64,000 nucleotides of DNA from NCBI RefSeq assembly GCF_014191725.1, contig NZ_JACHWZ010000001.1, positions 1 through 64,000 of the forward strand, read 5' to 3'. Position 1 is the first letter of the stretch; the number at the start of each line of letters is the position of its first letter. Source of the DNA: Microbulbifer rhizosphaerae. Its GTDB lineage: Bacteria; Pseudomonadota; Gammaproteobacteria; Pseudomonadales; Cellvibrionaceae. A program made the translations under genes and the position numbers. Shown here piece by piece: positions 26,240-35,184 of this stretch. The notes beneath the pieces were generated by a model. The model was not told where the DNA came from. It searched no databases and saw only the letters and a program-made list of their open reading frames with translations.

Positions 26240-29200
26240 ATGTATCTCCGCCACAAGTTGATTCTTTCTATTGCCGTTTTGTCCTCGTTCCTCAGTTTCA
26301 ACGCAAAAGCCATCATTGTTGAATCGGATAACTTTGAAAGCGGGTTTGGCTCTTGGTCCAACGTCAGCAATGGCGATAACAAAGACTGGAGTCGCGATTC
26401 CGGTGGCACAACCTCCTCTGGTACGGGCCCGTCCGGTGGGGCAGGGGGTAGCTCGTATTACGTTTACCTGGAGACATCCTCAGGCTTCGCTTATACGGCG
26501 GGCGACACAGCCATACTTCAGAGCCCAGCCATCAATGCAAGCGATATTCACCTAAGCTTTGATTACCACATGTTTGGGGCAGATATGGGTACCCTGGCTG
26601 TGGACGTGCTGTCGGGGGGGAGTTGGGTCAACAATGTCTGGATTGTTTCAGGCCAACAGCAAACCAGCAACACCGCCCAGTACGCTTCCGCGGACATTGA
26701 TTTGAGTGCTTATTCAGTTTCCCAGCTTCGCTTTCGCGCCACGGCGGCCGGTGGATACTGGGGCGATATGGCCCTCGATAATATTGAAATAGCAAGCCTT
26801 CCCAGTGGGCCCGTTGCCCCTGCCTTTGTGAGTGATCCCTTGACCAAAGCGGATGCCTATCAGGATCAAAGCTACAGCGGGAGCATCAGCGTGGATGCGA
26901 GCGACGGCAATGGGGATCCTTTGACTTTCAGCAAAGTCTCCGGGCCTTCGTGGCTGCAGGTGGGTAGCGATGGTTCGCTCAGCGGCACGCCGTCGAGTAG
27001 TGATGTAGGAGATAACTCCTTCGTCGTACAAGCTTCCGACGGCAGCCTGTCCAGCACGGCGACTTTAACGATCACGGTTAATGATGATTCTACCCCCATT
27101 TTGCTGAGCAGCAGCGACTTCGAGTCCGGTATGGGCGAATGGGCAAATATCACAGGTGTCGACAACAAAGACTGGACCCTCCATTCAGGCGGCACGCCTT
27201 CGAGCGGTACGGGTCCGTCCAGTGGCGCCGGCAGCAGCACTTACTACCTCTATCTGGAGACCTCGTCGGGCTCTGCCTATACCGCAGATGATACAGCGAT
27301 ATTGCAAGGACCTGCTATTTCCGCAGGCGGTATTCACCTGAAGTTCGACTACCACATGTATGGGGCGAACACGGGCACCCTGGCCGTGGACGTGTTGTCC
27401 GGCGGAAGCTGGATCCAGGATGTATGGACCATTTCCGGCCAGCAGCAAACCAGCAACACTGCCCAGTACGCTTCCGCGGACATTGATTTGAGTGCTTATT
27501 CGGTTTCCCAGCTTCGCTTTCGCGCCACGGCGGCCGGTGGATACTGGGGCGATATGGCCCTCGATAATATTGAAATAGCAAGCCTTCCCAGTGGGCCCGT
27601 TGCCCCTGCCTTTGTGAGTGATCCCTTGACCAAAGCGGATGCCTATCAGGATCAAAGCTACAGCGGGAGCATCAGCGTGGATGCGAGCGACGGCAATGGG
27701 GATCCTTTGACTTTCAGCAAAGTCTCCGGGCCTTCGTGGCTGCAGGTGGGTAGCGATGGTTCGCTCAGCGGCACGCCGTCGAGTAGCGATGTAGGAGATA
27801 ACTCCTTCGTCGTACAAGCTTCCGACGGCAGCCTGTCCAGCACGGCAACGATGACAATCACCGTCCAGGACGGTTCCGCGCCCATCATCCTGAGCAGCAG
27901 CAACTTCGAGTCCAATATGGGCGACTGGGCTAACGTTGTGGGGGCCGACAACAAAGACTGGACCCGTCACTCAGGCACCACACCTTCGAGCGGTACGGGC
28001 CCATCCACCGGTGCCGCTAGTAGCACCTATTATCTCTATCTGGAGACCTCGTCAGGCTTCGCCTACACCGCAGGTGACACAGCCATACTTCAGAGTGCGC
28101 CCCTGTCCGCGAGCAACGTGCACGTGAAATTCGACTACCACATGTACGGATCAGACATGGGCGCGCTGGCCGTGGACGTGCTTTCGGGCGGGAACTGGAT
28201 CAATGATGTGTGGACCATAGCCGGCCAACAACACTCTAGCAATGATTCGCTTTACGTGTCTGCCGATATCGACCTAAGTGCTTACTCGGTGTCCCAGCTG
28301 CGTTTGCGCGCTACAGCAGTTGGTGGATATTTGGGTGATATGGCCATCGACAATCTGGAGATCTATAGCCTCAACCTCAACGCCATTGATACGGATGGCG
28401 ACGGCGTAGTGGATGCGAACGATCAGTGTCCGGCAACACCGTCGGGGAAACTCGTGGACGGGAACGGTTGTGCAGCGTCACAACGGGATTCGGACAACGA
28501 CGGCTATTTTGATGACGTCGATGTATTTCCTTACGATCCAAGTGAGTGGTCTGACTCGGATCTGGACGGCATTGGTGACAATGCGGATGCCGATGACGAC
28601 AACGATGGTGTCGACGACTCAGTTGATGCCTTTCCGTACGACGCAGGTGAGTGGCAAGATACCGATGGCGACGGCATTGGTAACAATAGCGATTCCGATG
28701 ATGACGGGGATGGCTTGACGGATGCTGACGAATTATCGGTGTATTTCACTGATCCACTACTGCGTGATACCGACGGCGACGGTATGGATGACGGCTGGGA
28801 AGTACAGCACGGTCTAAATCCCACTCTGGACGATGCCGAGGATGATTTGGATGGGGACGGTTATAGCAACCTTGAGGAGTTTGCTTCAGGCTCGGATCCT
28901 GTAGATGCGTCTAGCATACCGCTTAGTCCCATCAGCGGTCTGTCCCTGAGCACAAACTCCAGCTGCGCAATTGTGGACAACCAGATCACCTGCTGGGGCT
29001 TGAATACCTATCTACCCGTACCGAGCCACTTGAGTGCTGCCGAGCAGGTGGCACATACCAATAATGGATTCTGTGCGCTGCAAGGTAACAATGTGACTTG
29101 CTGGGGGGAAAGCTACCTATCTCTGGTTACCGACATTCAGACGACGCCCATAGACGATGCTGTGGAATTGTCTGTTGCCACATTGGGGGGCACGGGCTGT

Positions 29201-30550
29201 GTTATTACTCTGGCCGGAGATGTGAGATGCTGGGGCAGTGCCAGCTACAACGTGAATCTTCCGCCGAACACCCTGAGCAACGTACAAAAGATTGACATGC
29301 TTCAGTACCATGCTTGCAGCCACGACCGCGCCAATGTCGAATGCTGGGGTCGCAATGACCACTTCCAAAGCGACGTTCCCATTGATCTGGATTTACCCCT
29401 CGACATAGCCGTTGGCGGTCTGCATACCTGCGTGTTGCAGGTAGACCACCAAGTTCGATGCTGGGGAGATAATAGCCAAGGGCAGACCAGCGTTCCGCTC
29501 GGCCTGGGCAACGTGGTGAGCATTGATGCGGGTTATTACCATACATGTGCGCTGAACGATGTAGGTGATGTAAAGTGCTGGGGTAGCAACAGCAACGGTC
29601 AGCAGGCCGTTCCTGCAAACTTGACCGGGGTTTCGGAAATTATCAGTGGTCCTTACAATGTATGTGCAACTGCAAACGGACAAGCTGTGTGCTGGGGCAA
29701 GAATGACTATGGGCAATCATCGATCTGGTACAACCTGGCCGACTTTGACGTTGGAGAGGATCACGTCTGTGGAATTAATGGCGACCAGGTCATGTGCTTT
29801 GGCACGACTATTAACGAACCAACCCTTTTAGATATACCGCAAGACATTAATTCGCCGAAAGTGATAGGTCTTGGCCGGTACCATTCCTGTGTTTGGGCAG
29901 ACAGTGGTATGCACTGCTGGGGTAGATCGACGAATAATTTGAATCCCCCAGGAACTCTCAGTAGCGTGACAGAGATCCAAGCAGACTCCTACCAAACCTG
30001 TGCAATCGATAACGGCAGTGTGGTTTGCTGGGGAAGTAACAACCATGGGCTTTTAAATGTGCCGACCAACCTAAATCAGCCGAGGCTGTTATCAGCGGGG
30101 CAAGCTCATAACTGCGTGATCGATGGCGCGACTTCAAGATGTTGGGGGGACAACTACTACGATCAGTCTACCCCGCGCTATAACCTGCTAAACCCAACCG
30201 CGATTGCTGCGGGCGGAATGTATCCCTATCCCAACAGTTCAGATTCAGGGCATACCTGTCTTGCTGACGATATCGGTGTGCAGTGCTGGGGTTCCAGCAA
30301 GGGTGGAGTTCTGAATGTACCTTCCAATCTGAATGACGTGATTGAACTGCACGCCGGATGGGGAACATCCTGCGCGTTGCAGTCCAGCGGCGTTGTGACA
30401 TGCTGGGGAGATATGGTTAGTCAGCAAAGTCTCCAGCACATCAATACTGGCGCGATTAGCCAAATGAAAGGTCACCACTCGCAAGTCTGCGCGCGTGGTC
30501 CTCAGGCGCTAAGATGCACAAAGGGAGAGGGTGCGTTGCTGATCGACTAG
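26240..30550 (+). CDS. Secreted multidomain protein: MAM-like, Ig-like, TSP3 and RCC1 repeats
   Basis: The 1436-residue product has a signal peptide (LILSIAVLSSFLSFNAKA). Three MAM/lectin-like domains follow (residues about 30-190, 290-450 and 550-710; motif NFESGFGSWSN, then LETSSGFAYTAGDTAIL). The first two are each followed by a putative Ig/cadherin-like domain (PLTFSKVSGPSWLQVGSDGS). Residues about 714-885 are calcium-binding thrombospondin type 3 repeats (DTDGDGVVDANDQCP, DSDLDGIGDNADADDDNDGV). From about 895 to the end are RCC1-like repeats of the form 'C..N..V.CWGxN..GQ..VP'. It is probably an exported adhesin-like or surface protein; its ligand is unknown. It does not belong to the siderophore pathway that flanks it. 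Confidence 0.85.
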   Translation: MYLRHKLILSIAVLSSFLSFNAKAIIVESDNFESGFGSWSNVSNGDNKDWSRDSGGTTSSGTGPSGGAGGSSYYVYLETSSGFAYTAGDTAILQSPAINASDIHLSFDYHMFGADMGTLAVDVLSGGSWVNNVWIVSGQQQTSNTAQYASADIDLSAYSVSQLRFRATAAGGYWGDMALDNIEIASLPSGPVAPAFVSDPLTKADAYQDQSYSGSISVDASDGNGDPLTFSKVSGPSWLQVGSDGSLSGTPSSSDVGDNSFVVQASDGSLSSTATLTITVNDDSTPILLSSSDFESGMGEWANITGVDNKDWTLHSGGTPSSGTGPSSGAGSSTYYLYLETSSGSAYTADDTAILQGPAISAGGIHLKFDYHMYGANTGTLAVDVLSGGSWIQDVWTISGQQQTSNTAQYASADIDLSAYSVSQLRFRATAAGGYWGDMALDNIEIASLPSGPVAPAFVSDPLTKADAYQDQSYSGSISVDASDGNGDPLTFSKVSGPSWLQVGSDGSLSGTPSSSDVGDNSFVVQASDGSLSSTATMTITVQDGSAPIILSSSNFESNMGDWANVVGADNKDWTRHSGTTPSSGTGPSTGAASSTYYLYLETSSGFAYTAGDTAILQSAPLSASNVHVKFDYHMYGSDMGALAVDVLSGGNWINDVWTIAGQQHSSNDSLYVSADIDLSAYSVSQLRLRATAVGGYLGDMAIDNLEIYSLNLNAIDTDGDGVVDANDQCPATPSGKLVDGNGCAASQRDSDNDGYFDDVDVFPYDPSEWSDSDLDGIGDNADADDDNDGVDDSVDAFPYDAGEWQDTDGDGIGNNSDSDDDGDGLTDADELSVYFTDPLLRDTDGDGMDDGWEVQHGLNPTLDDAEDDLDGDGYSNLEEFASGSDPVDASSIPLSPISGLSLSTNSSCAIVDNQITCWGLNTYLPVPSHLSAAEQVAHTNNGFCALQGNNVTCWGESYLSLVTDIQTTPIDDAVELSVATLGGTGCVITLAGDVRCWGSASYNVNLPPNTLSNVQKIDMLQYHACSHDRANVECWGRNDHFQSDVPIDLDLPLDIAVGGLHTCVLQVDHQVRCWGDNSQGQTSVPLGLGNVVSIDAGYYHTCALNDVGDVKCWGSNSNGQQAVPANLTGVSEIISGPYNVCATANGQAVCWGKNDYGQSSIWYNLADFDVGEDHVCGINGDQVMCFGTTINEPTLLDIPQDINSPKVIGLGRYHSCVWADSGMHCWGRSTNNLNPPGTLSSVTEIQADSYQTCAIDNGSVVCWGSNNHGLLNVPTNLNQPRLLSAGQAHNCVIDGATSRCWGDNYYDQSTPRYNLLNPTAIAAGGMYPYPNSSDSGHTCLADDIGVQCWGSSKGGVLNVPSNLNDVIELHAGWGTSCALQSSGVVTCWGDMVSQQSLQHINTGAISQMKGHHSQVCARGPQALRCTKGEGALLID
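26657..27060 (+). repeat. 404-bp near-identical direct repeat, copy 1
   Basis: This stretch recurs at 27443-27846 (offset 786 bp) with only a few mismatches. It covers the end of one MAM domain and the following Ig-like domain. The rest of each 786-bp unit is more diverged. Confidence 0.85.
27443..27846 (+). repeat. 404-bp near-identical direct repeat, copy 2
   Basis: This is the second copy of the 26657-27060 stretch. The flanking parts of the repeat unit differ much more, so this segment was probably homogenised or duplicated recently. Confidence 0.85.
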
Positions 30551-31105
30551 GTAGAACACAGTTTTCTCTAGCAGCGTGGACATGGATGTCCTTCCCATAG
30601 GGAATTTCACAAGCGGCAGGAGGGGATATTTGATAAGACACCCACCTCCTCACCTAAGTCCACCGTGCGGCGAGCTTCGAGGCCAAGGTAATAACCGAGG
30701 ACTGTCGCCCGAAAACGGGTTCTCTGGAAAGAAATGCGTAACAGATCCCTATCCTCGAACGTGGATAAAGGGCGCATAAACCAAAACGTCGGACGTTAGG
30801 GAAAGACGCAGCTGAAGGCCTAAAGACACGCGGAGCCACTGCTGTAAGCGTTTGGCTGTAGGGGCAGGGAGATAAGTGAATTTGATGCTGATAACTTCCT
30901 GGTAGCCGGGATCTTTGCGCTTCTGATCGTACTGCTAGCATTCTGGTCTCATTGTGCCGCGTGCAGCGTATTGCTGTGTTGGCGATGCACGAGACAAGAC
31001 ATTTGACCATACAAGTCGCTTGAACTCGTTTTGGCCACAAAAAGCGTGGGCGCTCATGGGATACTATAAGTCGTTGAAAGTAGACAAGATAATTAAGACA
31101 GTGCT
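30551..31105. other. 555-bp intergenic stretch, nothing recognised
   Basis: It contains small inverted repeats (CCCGAAAACGGG near 30708, AACGTCGGACGTT near 30786) and fragments that recall cobalamin-riboswitch blocks (AGCCACTG, GGGAA) without a B12 box. No protein frame in it looks real. It could be decayed sequence or an unrecognised structured RNA. Confidence 0.4.
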
Positions 31106-31957
31106 ATGCAAAATAAAGATTATTCCATCAAAAGCGCAACCCGAAAAGAAGTAGACATCGCGATTTCCTGGGCCGCAGCAGAAGGCTGGAATCCAGGTAT
31201 ATACGATGCGGATTGCTATTACACCGCCGACCCTCGCGGTTTTCTTATCGGCTTTCTTGACGAAGAGCCTATCGCCACGATATCGGTAGTGAAATACAGC
31301 GATACTTTTGGTTTTCTCGGTTTCTATATTGTTAAACCTGAATATCGGGGACATGGATATGGCCTCCAGATCTGGAATGCAGGTTTACAGTATCTGCGGG
31401 GGTGTAATGTCGGCTTGGATGGTGTCGTTGCCCAGCAGGACAGCTACAAAAAGTCCGGTTTCAGGCTCGCTTTTCGCAATCGTCGCTATGAAGGAGTTGG
31501 TGGCGGCGATTTCCCGATAAACGCTGAAATCGTAAAGTTGTCATCCCTGCCCTTTGAAACCATCGCTGCCTATGACCGCCCCTTCTTCCCCGCAGACCGT
31601 TCGCATTTCATCAAGGCCTGGATTGAGCAACCTGAATGTACTGCTCTCGGGATCAGGGATGGGGGGAAGCTTGCAGGTTACGGTGTGCTCCGCAAGTGTC
31701 GCTCCGGGTACAAAATCGGTCCGCTTTTTGCGGACGATCCGGAACTGGCCGAATCACTCTTTCTGGCACTGAGATCGGCAGTTCAGCCCTCAGAGCCCCT
31801 TTACCTCGATGTACCGGAAATCAATCCAGCGGCTGTGGATTTGGCGAAGCGCTACAACATGAACGTCGTGTTCGAGACAGCGCGAATGTACAAGGGGCCG
31901 GAACCCGATATGCCGGTCAATCGGATTTTCGGTATTACTTCTTTTGAAATCGGGTGA
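31106..31957 (+). CDS. Double-domain GNAT acetyltransferase (YitH/Acetyltransf_18 type)
   Basis: The 283-residue product has an N-terminal GNAT domain (ISWAAAEGWNPGIYDADCYY; then GFYIVKPEYRGHGYGLQIWN with the acetyl-CoA loop). A C-terminal half resembles the second GNAT-like domain of this family (DGGKLAGYGVLRKCRSGYKI, GPLFADDPELAESLF, ending FETARMYKG). Such proteins acetylate small molecules, with substrates mostly unknown. The gene stands alone between REP-rich spacers, so context gives no function. Confidence 0.85.
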   Translation: MQNKDYSIKSATRKEVDIAISWAAAEGWNPGIYDADCYYTADPRGFLIGFLDEEPIATISVVKYSDTFGFLGFYIVKPEYRGHGYGLQIWNAGLQYLRGCNVGLDGVVAQQDSYKKSGFRLAFRNRRYEGVGGGDFPINAEIVKLSSLPFETIAAYDRPFFPADRSHFIKAWIEQPECTALGIRDGGKLAGYGVLRKCRSGYKIGPLFADDPELAESLFLALRSAVQPSEPLYLDVPEINPAAVDLAKRYNMNVVFETARMYKGPEPDMPVNRIFGITSFEIG

Positions 31958-32002
31958 GAGATCAATAGCGCTGAGTTAAAGAGTCCGCAGGGCGATTTTT
32001 CG

Positions 32003-32188
32003 TAGGATGGGCAAAGCGTAGCGTGCCCATCAGAGCCCCGGAAGATGGGCATGTCGCTGCGCTCCGTTGACTCGCACCATCCATGGTGCTCGCGTGCTGC
32101 GTAGGTGCCCCCGGCGTCCAAATCGGCAGTTCCAGCCGCTCCAGGTATTCACGGCGCCTTCGGCCCTGCCGATTTGTGCCCATCCTAC
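32003..32188. repeat. Compound REP-like element (GATGGGCA / TGCCCATC family)
   Basis: TAGGATGGGCAAAGCGTAGC followed by GTGCCCATC (32003-32031) forms one hairpin. GATGGGCATGTCGCTGCG (32044) pairs at distance with TGCCCATCCTAC (32177-32188), enclosing the inverted pair AAATCGGCAG (32120) and CTGCCGATTT (32166). The same family is at 25792, 41836 and inside an NRPS at 47111. Confidence 0.65.
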
Positions 32189-32215
32189 AAGGTGACGTGG
32201 CTTATGCGGAGCGGC

Positions 32216-33655
32216 CTATGCCGCCCCGGGAAAATCCGCACAGCCAGCTACTTCCGCAACAGCCTCCGCAAACTGCTCGACAACAACATCCATCTCTTCG
32301 GCCTGAATAATCAACGGTGGCAGGAAGCGCAGCGTCGCCGAATGGCGTCCGCCCACTTCCAGGATCAAGCCCCGTTGCAGGCAGGCGCGCTGCAGCGCAC
32401 GGGCGCGGCTGCCATCGAGAGGTCGGTTGCCCAGGGCATCGGGCTCGCCCTCCGGGTCCACTATCTCCACGCCCTGCATTAATCCAAGCCCGCGCACCTC
32501 GCCGATCAGCGGGCTGTCAAGATTGGCCAGTGCCGCGTGCAGGCGGTTCCCCACGGATTCCGCCTGTGCGTCCAGTTGCTCGCTACGCAGAATTTCCATC
32601 ACCGCGGTGCCGGCGGCCATGGCCAGTTGGTTGCCGCGGAAGGTGCCGGCGTGGGCGCCGGGTTGCCAGGTGTCCAGGGCCTCGTCGTAGACCAGCACGG
32701 AGAGCGGCAGGCCGCCGCCGATGGCCTTGGACAGGACGATAACGTCCGGCTCTATGCCGGCGTGCTCGAAGGCGAAGGGCCTGCCGGTGCGCCCCATGCC
32801 CGCCTGCACCTCGTCCAGGATCAGCACTATGCCGTGGCGCCGGGTCAGCTCCCGCAGGCCGCGCAGCCAGCGGGGTGGGGCGGGCAGGGCGCCGGCTTCG
32901 CCCTGCACGGCTTCCACGATCACCGCCGCCGGTTTCACCACGCCGGCTTCCGGATCGGTGAGCAGGGTGTCCAGCAGTTGCAGGCTGGCGTCGATGCCGG
33001 CCTCGCCGCCCAGGCCCAGGGGACAGCGCTTCAGCTGCGGAAAGGGCAGGAACTGCACTCCGGGTAGCAGCGACCCCAGGGGCTGCTTGGGCGCCAGGTT
33101 GCCCATCAGGCTGAGGGTGCCCTGGGTCATGCCGTGGTAAGCGCCGCTGAAAGCGACTACCGTCTGCCGGCCGGTGGCGGTTTTCGCCAGCTTGATCGCC
33201 GCCTCCACCGCGTCGGCGCCGGAGGTGCCGCAAAACTGGATCTTCGCGCGCCCGGCGATGGTGCCGGGCAGCAGGTCGAACAGGGTGGAGACGAAGCGGT
33301 CCTTGAGCGGCGTGGCGAGATCCAGGGTCTGCAGTGGCAGGCCGTCAGCCAGGGCCTTTTGGATGGCATTGCTGGTGGCCGGGTGGTGATGCCCCAGGGC
33401 CAGGGTCCCGGCGGCCGCCAGGCAGTCGATATACAGCTGCCCGGCGGTGTCGCGCAGGTAGATACCGCGGCCCTCGGCGAGGGCCAGCGGCAGGCGCCGC
33501 GGATAGCTGCGGGCATTGGATTCCCGCCGCGCCTGGCGCTCGAGAATTTCATTGCCGTCCAATTGGCGGAGCGGCTGGCCGGCAAAGCTGGCCAGGTCAA
33601 AGCCGGGCAGTCCGGCGGAGTCCGGGGCCGGTTGCCCCGATACGATAGCGTCCAT
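32216..33655 (-). CDS. dat: Diaminobutyrate-2-oxoglutarate aminotransferase (PvdH/Dat type)
   Basis: The 479-residue product is a class III PLP aminotransferase: FCGTSGADAVEAAIKLAKTA, GAYHGMTQGTLSLMG, ILDEVQAGMGRTGRPFAFEH, VIVLSKAIGGGLPLSVLVYD with the PLP-lysine in SKAIGGG, and GTFRGNQLAMAAGTA. Length and motifs match Dat/PvdH enzymes that make L-2,4-diaminobutyrate from aspartate semialdehyde. It lies 22 bp downstream of mbtH on the same strand. Beside NRPS genes it most likely supplies Dab, consistent with the DIWELTADD-type adenylation domain in the second NRPS. Confidence 0.9.
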   Translation of the reverse strand: MDAIVSGQPAPDSAGLPGFDLASFAGQPLRQLDGNEILERQARRESNARSYPRRLPLALAEGRGIYLRDTAGQLYIDCLAAAGTLALGHHHPATSNAIQKALADGLPLQTLDLATPLKDRFVSTLFDLLPGTIAGRAKIQFCGTSGADAVEAAIKLAKTATGRQTVVAFSGAYHGMTQGTLSLMGNLAPKQPLGSLLPGVQFLPFPQLKRCPLGLGGEAGIDASLQLLDTLLTDPEAGVVKPAAVIVEAVQGEAGALPAPPRWLRGLRELTRRHGIVLILDEVQAGMGRTGRPFAFEHAGIEPDVIVLSKAIGGGLPLSVLVYDEALDTWQPGAHAGTFRGNQLAMAAGTAVMEILRSEQLDAQAESVGNRLHAALANLDSPLIGEVRGLGLMQGVEIVDPEGEPDALGNRPLDGSRARALQRACLQRGLILEVGGRHSATLRFLPPLIIQAEEMDVVVEQFAEAVAEVAGCADFPGAA

Positions 33656-33677
33656 GAATGGCGTTCCCTCGCTGTGA

Positions 33678-33887
33678 TCAATGTTCCCTGGTCATGGCCT
33701 CGCGCAGGCTCTTGGGGCGCATGTCCGTCCACACTTCCTCGATAAAGATTAGACACTCTTCCTTGGAGCCGCTCTTGCCGGCTTCGCGCCAGCCGTCCGG
33801 CACCGGTTTGTAATCCGGCCAGATGGAGTACTGCTCTTCCTCGTTGATCACCACGGTAAACCGGGTATCCGGGTCGTCCATGCTCAT
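33678..33887 (-). CDS. MbtH-family NRPS accessory protein
   Basis: The 69-residue protein has the MbtH signature [20 protein letters not shown] and a C-terminal [12 protein letters not shown]. MbtH-like proteins bind adenylation domains and are needed for their solubility or activity. It is first in a two-gene unit with dat and diverges from the stand-alone beta-hydroxylase across a Fur-like site. Confidence 0.95.
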   Translation of the reverse strand: MSMDDPDTRFTVVINEEEQYSIWPDYKPVPDGWREAGKSGSKEECLIFIEEVWTDMRPKSLREAMTREH

Positions 33888-34047
33888 GGATTTATCTCCT
33901 CATTCGTTTTGTTTTGGGGCGTGACGCACTCTACTGATCGAGCCCGATGGCCGTTTACAGCTCCGGGCCCGAAACCACTTTGTGCCACAGCGGGAGGTCC
34001 TGTCCCAACCCCGAACTCTGATTTTTAAGAACGAATTCACATTAGAA

Positions 34048-34067
34048 GATAAACGCGAACGATTATC
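34048..34067. promoter_or_regulatory. Possible Fur box between mbtH and the beta-hydroxylase gene
   Basis: GATAAACGCGAACGATTATC has GATAA/TTATC inverted arms, and the AACGATTATCAATTG portion partly matches the Fur consensus. It is weaker than the site at 19311. Its place in the divergent promoter region of two siderophore units supports it. Confidence 0.5.
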
Positions 34068-34148
34068 AATTGTAATTTGGCTGACCCTTCTGTAAATTCA
34101 CTGCGTCGCCGGAGGTATGGAATAACCGACCACACATTGAGGAGCCGC

Positions 34149-35144
34149 ATGACCAGCGTGACAACAGGAGCGCTCTCCACGGCAGGGGAGCAGGGCAGGG
34201 ATTCGAGCGGGGGAGAATTGCCCCTGATGCTGACCCCGACGGAACCGGGGACAGACTGGCGAAGCTGTATCGAGGATATCCGCCAACTGGTGGACAGACA
34301 TCTCTACCGGGTGGGAGGCCTGCTGCTGCGGGATTTCGATTTCTCCGGCGAGGAGGACTTCGAGGCTTTCGCCCGTGCCTTCGGCCACGACCTGCTCAGC
34401 TACGATTACGCATCCACTCCCCGCACCCGGCTCAGTAAGGGGGTCTACACCTCCACCGAGTATCCCGCCCACCAGGTGATTCCGCTGCACAACGAGCAGT
34501 CGTACACCCTGCAGTGGCCGATGAAAATCTGGTTTCACAGTATCCGTGTGGCCGAGTCCGGTGGCGAGACGCCCATCGCCGACAGCCGGGAAGTGTACCG
34601 CCGCCTGGACGCCGGACTGCGCACGCGCTTTGCCGACCGCGGCCTGATGTACGTGCGCAATTACGGCAACGGTCTCGACCTGCCCTGGCAGCAGGCCTTC
34701 AATACCGAAGAGCGCTCGGCGGTGGAGCGTTTCTGCCGCGCCAATCAAATCGTTTTCGAGTGGAAGCCCGACGGCGAACTGCGCACCCGGCAGCGCTGCC
34801 AGGCGGTCGCCGCGCACCCGGTCACCCGGGAGCCGGTGTGGTTCAACCAGGCCCATCTTTTTCACCTTTCCAACCTGGCGCCCCAGGTGCGCGAAACCCT
34901 GGTGTCCGTGGTGGGCGAGGCGGAGGTGCCGCGCAATGTCTACTACGGCGACGGCGCTCCCATCGAGGAGACGGCCCTCGACGAAATCCGCGGAGTGTTC
35001 GACGGCTGCCAGGTGGTTTTCCCCTGGCGGGTGGGCGACGTGATGATGCTCGACAACATGCTGGTGGCCCATGGGCGCAGTACCTATCGCGGGGAGCGCA
35101 AGGTGATTGTCGCCATGGCGGAGCCCTGTCCGCAGCCGGAATAG
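34149..35144 (+). CDS. Stand-alone TauD-family aspartyl beta-hydroxylase (SyrP/TbetaH-like)
   Basis: This 331-residue Fe(II)/2-oxoglutarate oxygenase has the iron facial triad visible as H114-N-E116 in IPLHNEQSYT and H308 in MLDNMLVAHGRSTYRGER, with the downstream Arg for 2-oxoglutarate. Close patterns are SyrP-like enzymes that hydroxylate carrier-bound Asp at the beta carbon. The ATG at 34149 has GAGGAG upstream; the in-frame start at 34077 falls in the promoter region. It begins the biosynthetic operon, 40 bp before the FAAL gene. Beta-OH-Asp provides bidentate iron ligands, and three Asp modules follow. Confidence 0.88.
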   Translation: MTSVTTGALSTAGEQGRDSSGGELPLMLTPTEPGTDWRSCIEDIRQLVDRHLYRVGGLLLRDFDFSGEEDFEAFARAFGHDLLSYDYASTPRTRLSKGVYTSTEYPAHQVIPLHNEQSYTLQWPMKIWFHSIRVAESGGETPIADSREVYRRLDAGLRTRFADRGLMYVRNYGNGLDLPWQQAFNTEERSAVERFCRANQIVFEWKPDGELRTRQRCQAVAAHPVTREPVWFNQAHLFHLSNLAPQVRETLVSVVGEAEVPRNVYYGDGAPIEETALDEIRGVFDGCQVVFPWRVGDVMMLDNMLVAHGRSTYRGERKVIVAMAEPCPQPE

Positions 35145-35184
35145 CTCAGGCAAAAATCAAAAAACAATTCAGGAAAGCTACAGG

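Noticed and set aside
30680..30900. Fragments like a cobalamin riboswitch (GGGAA, AGCCACTG, CTGTAAGCG).
   Set aside because: The order is wrong, the GGTGNAANTCC block and the B12 box are absent, and the downstream gene is an acetyltransferase with no link to cobalamin.
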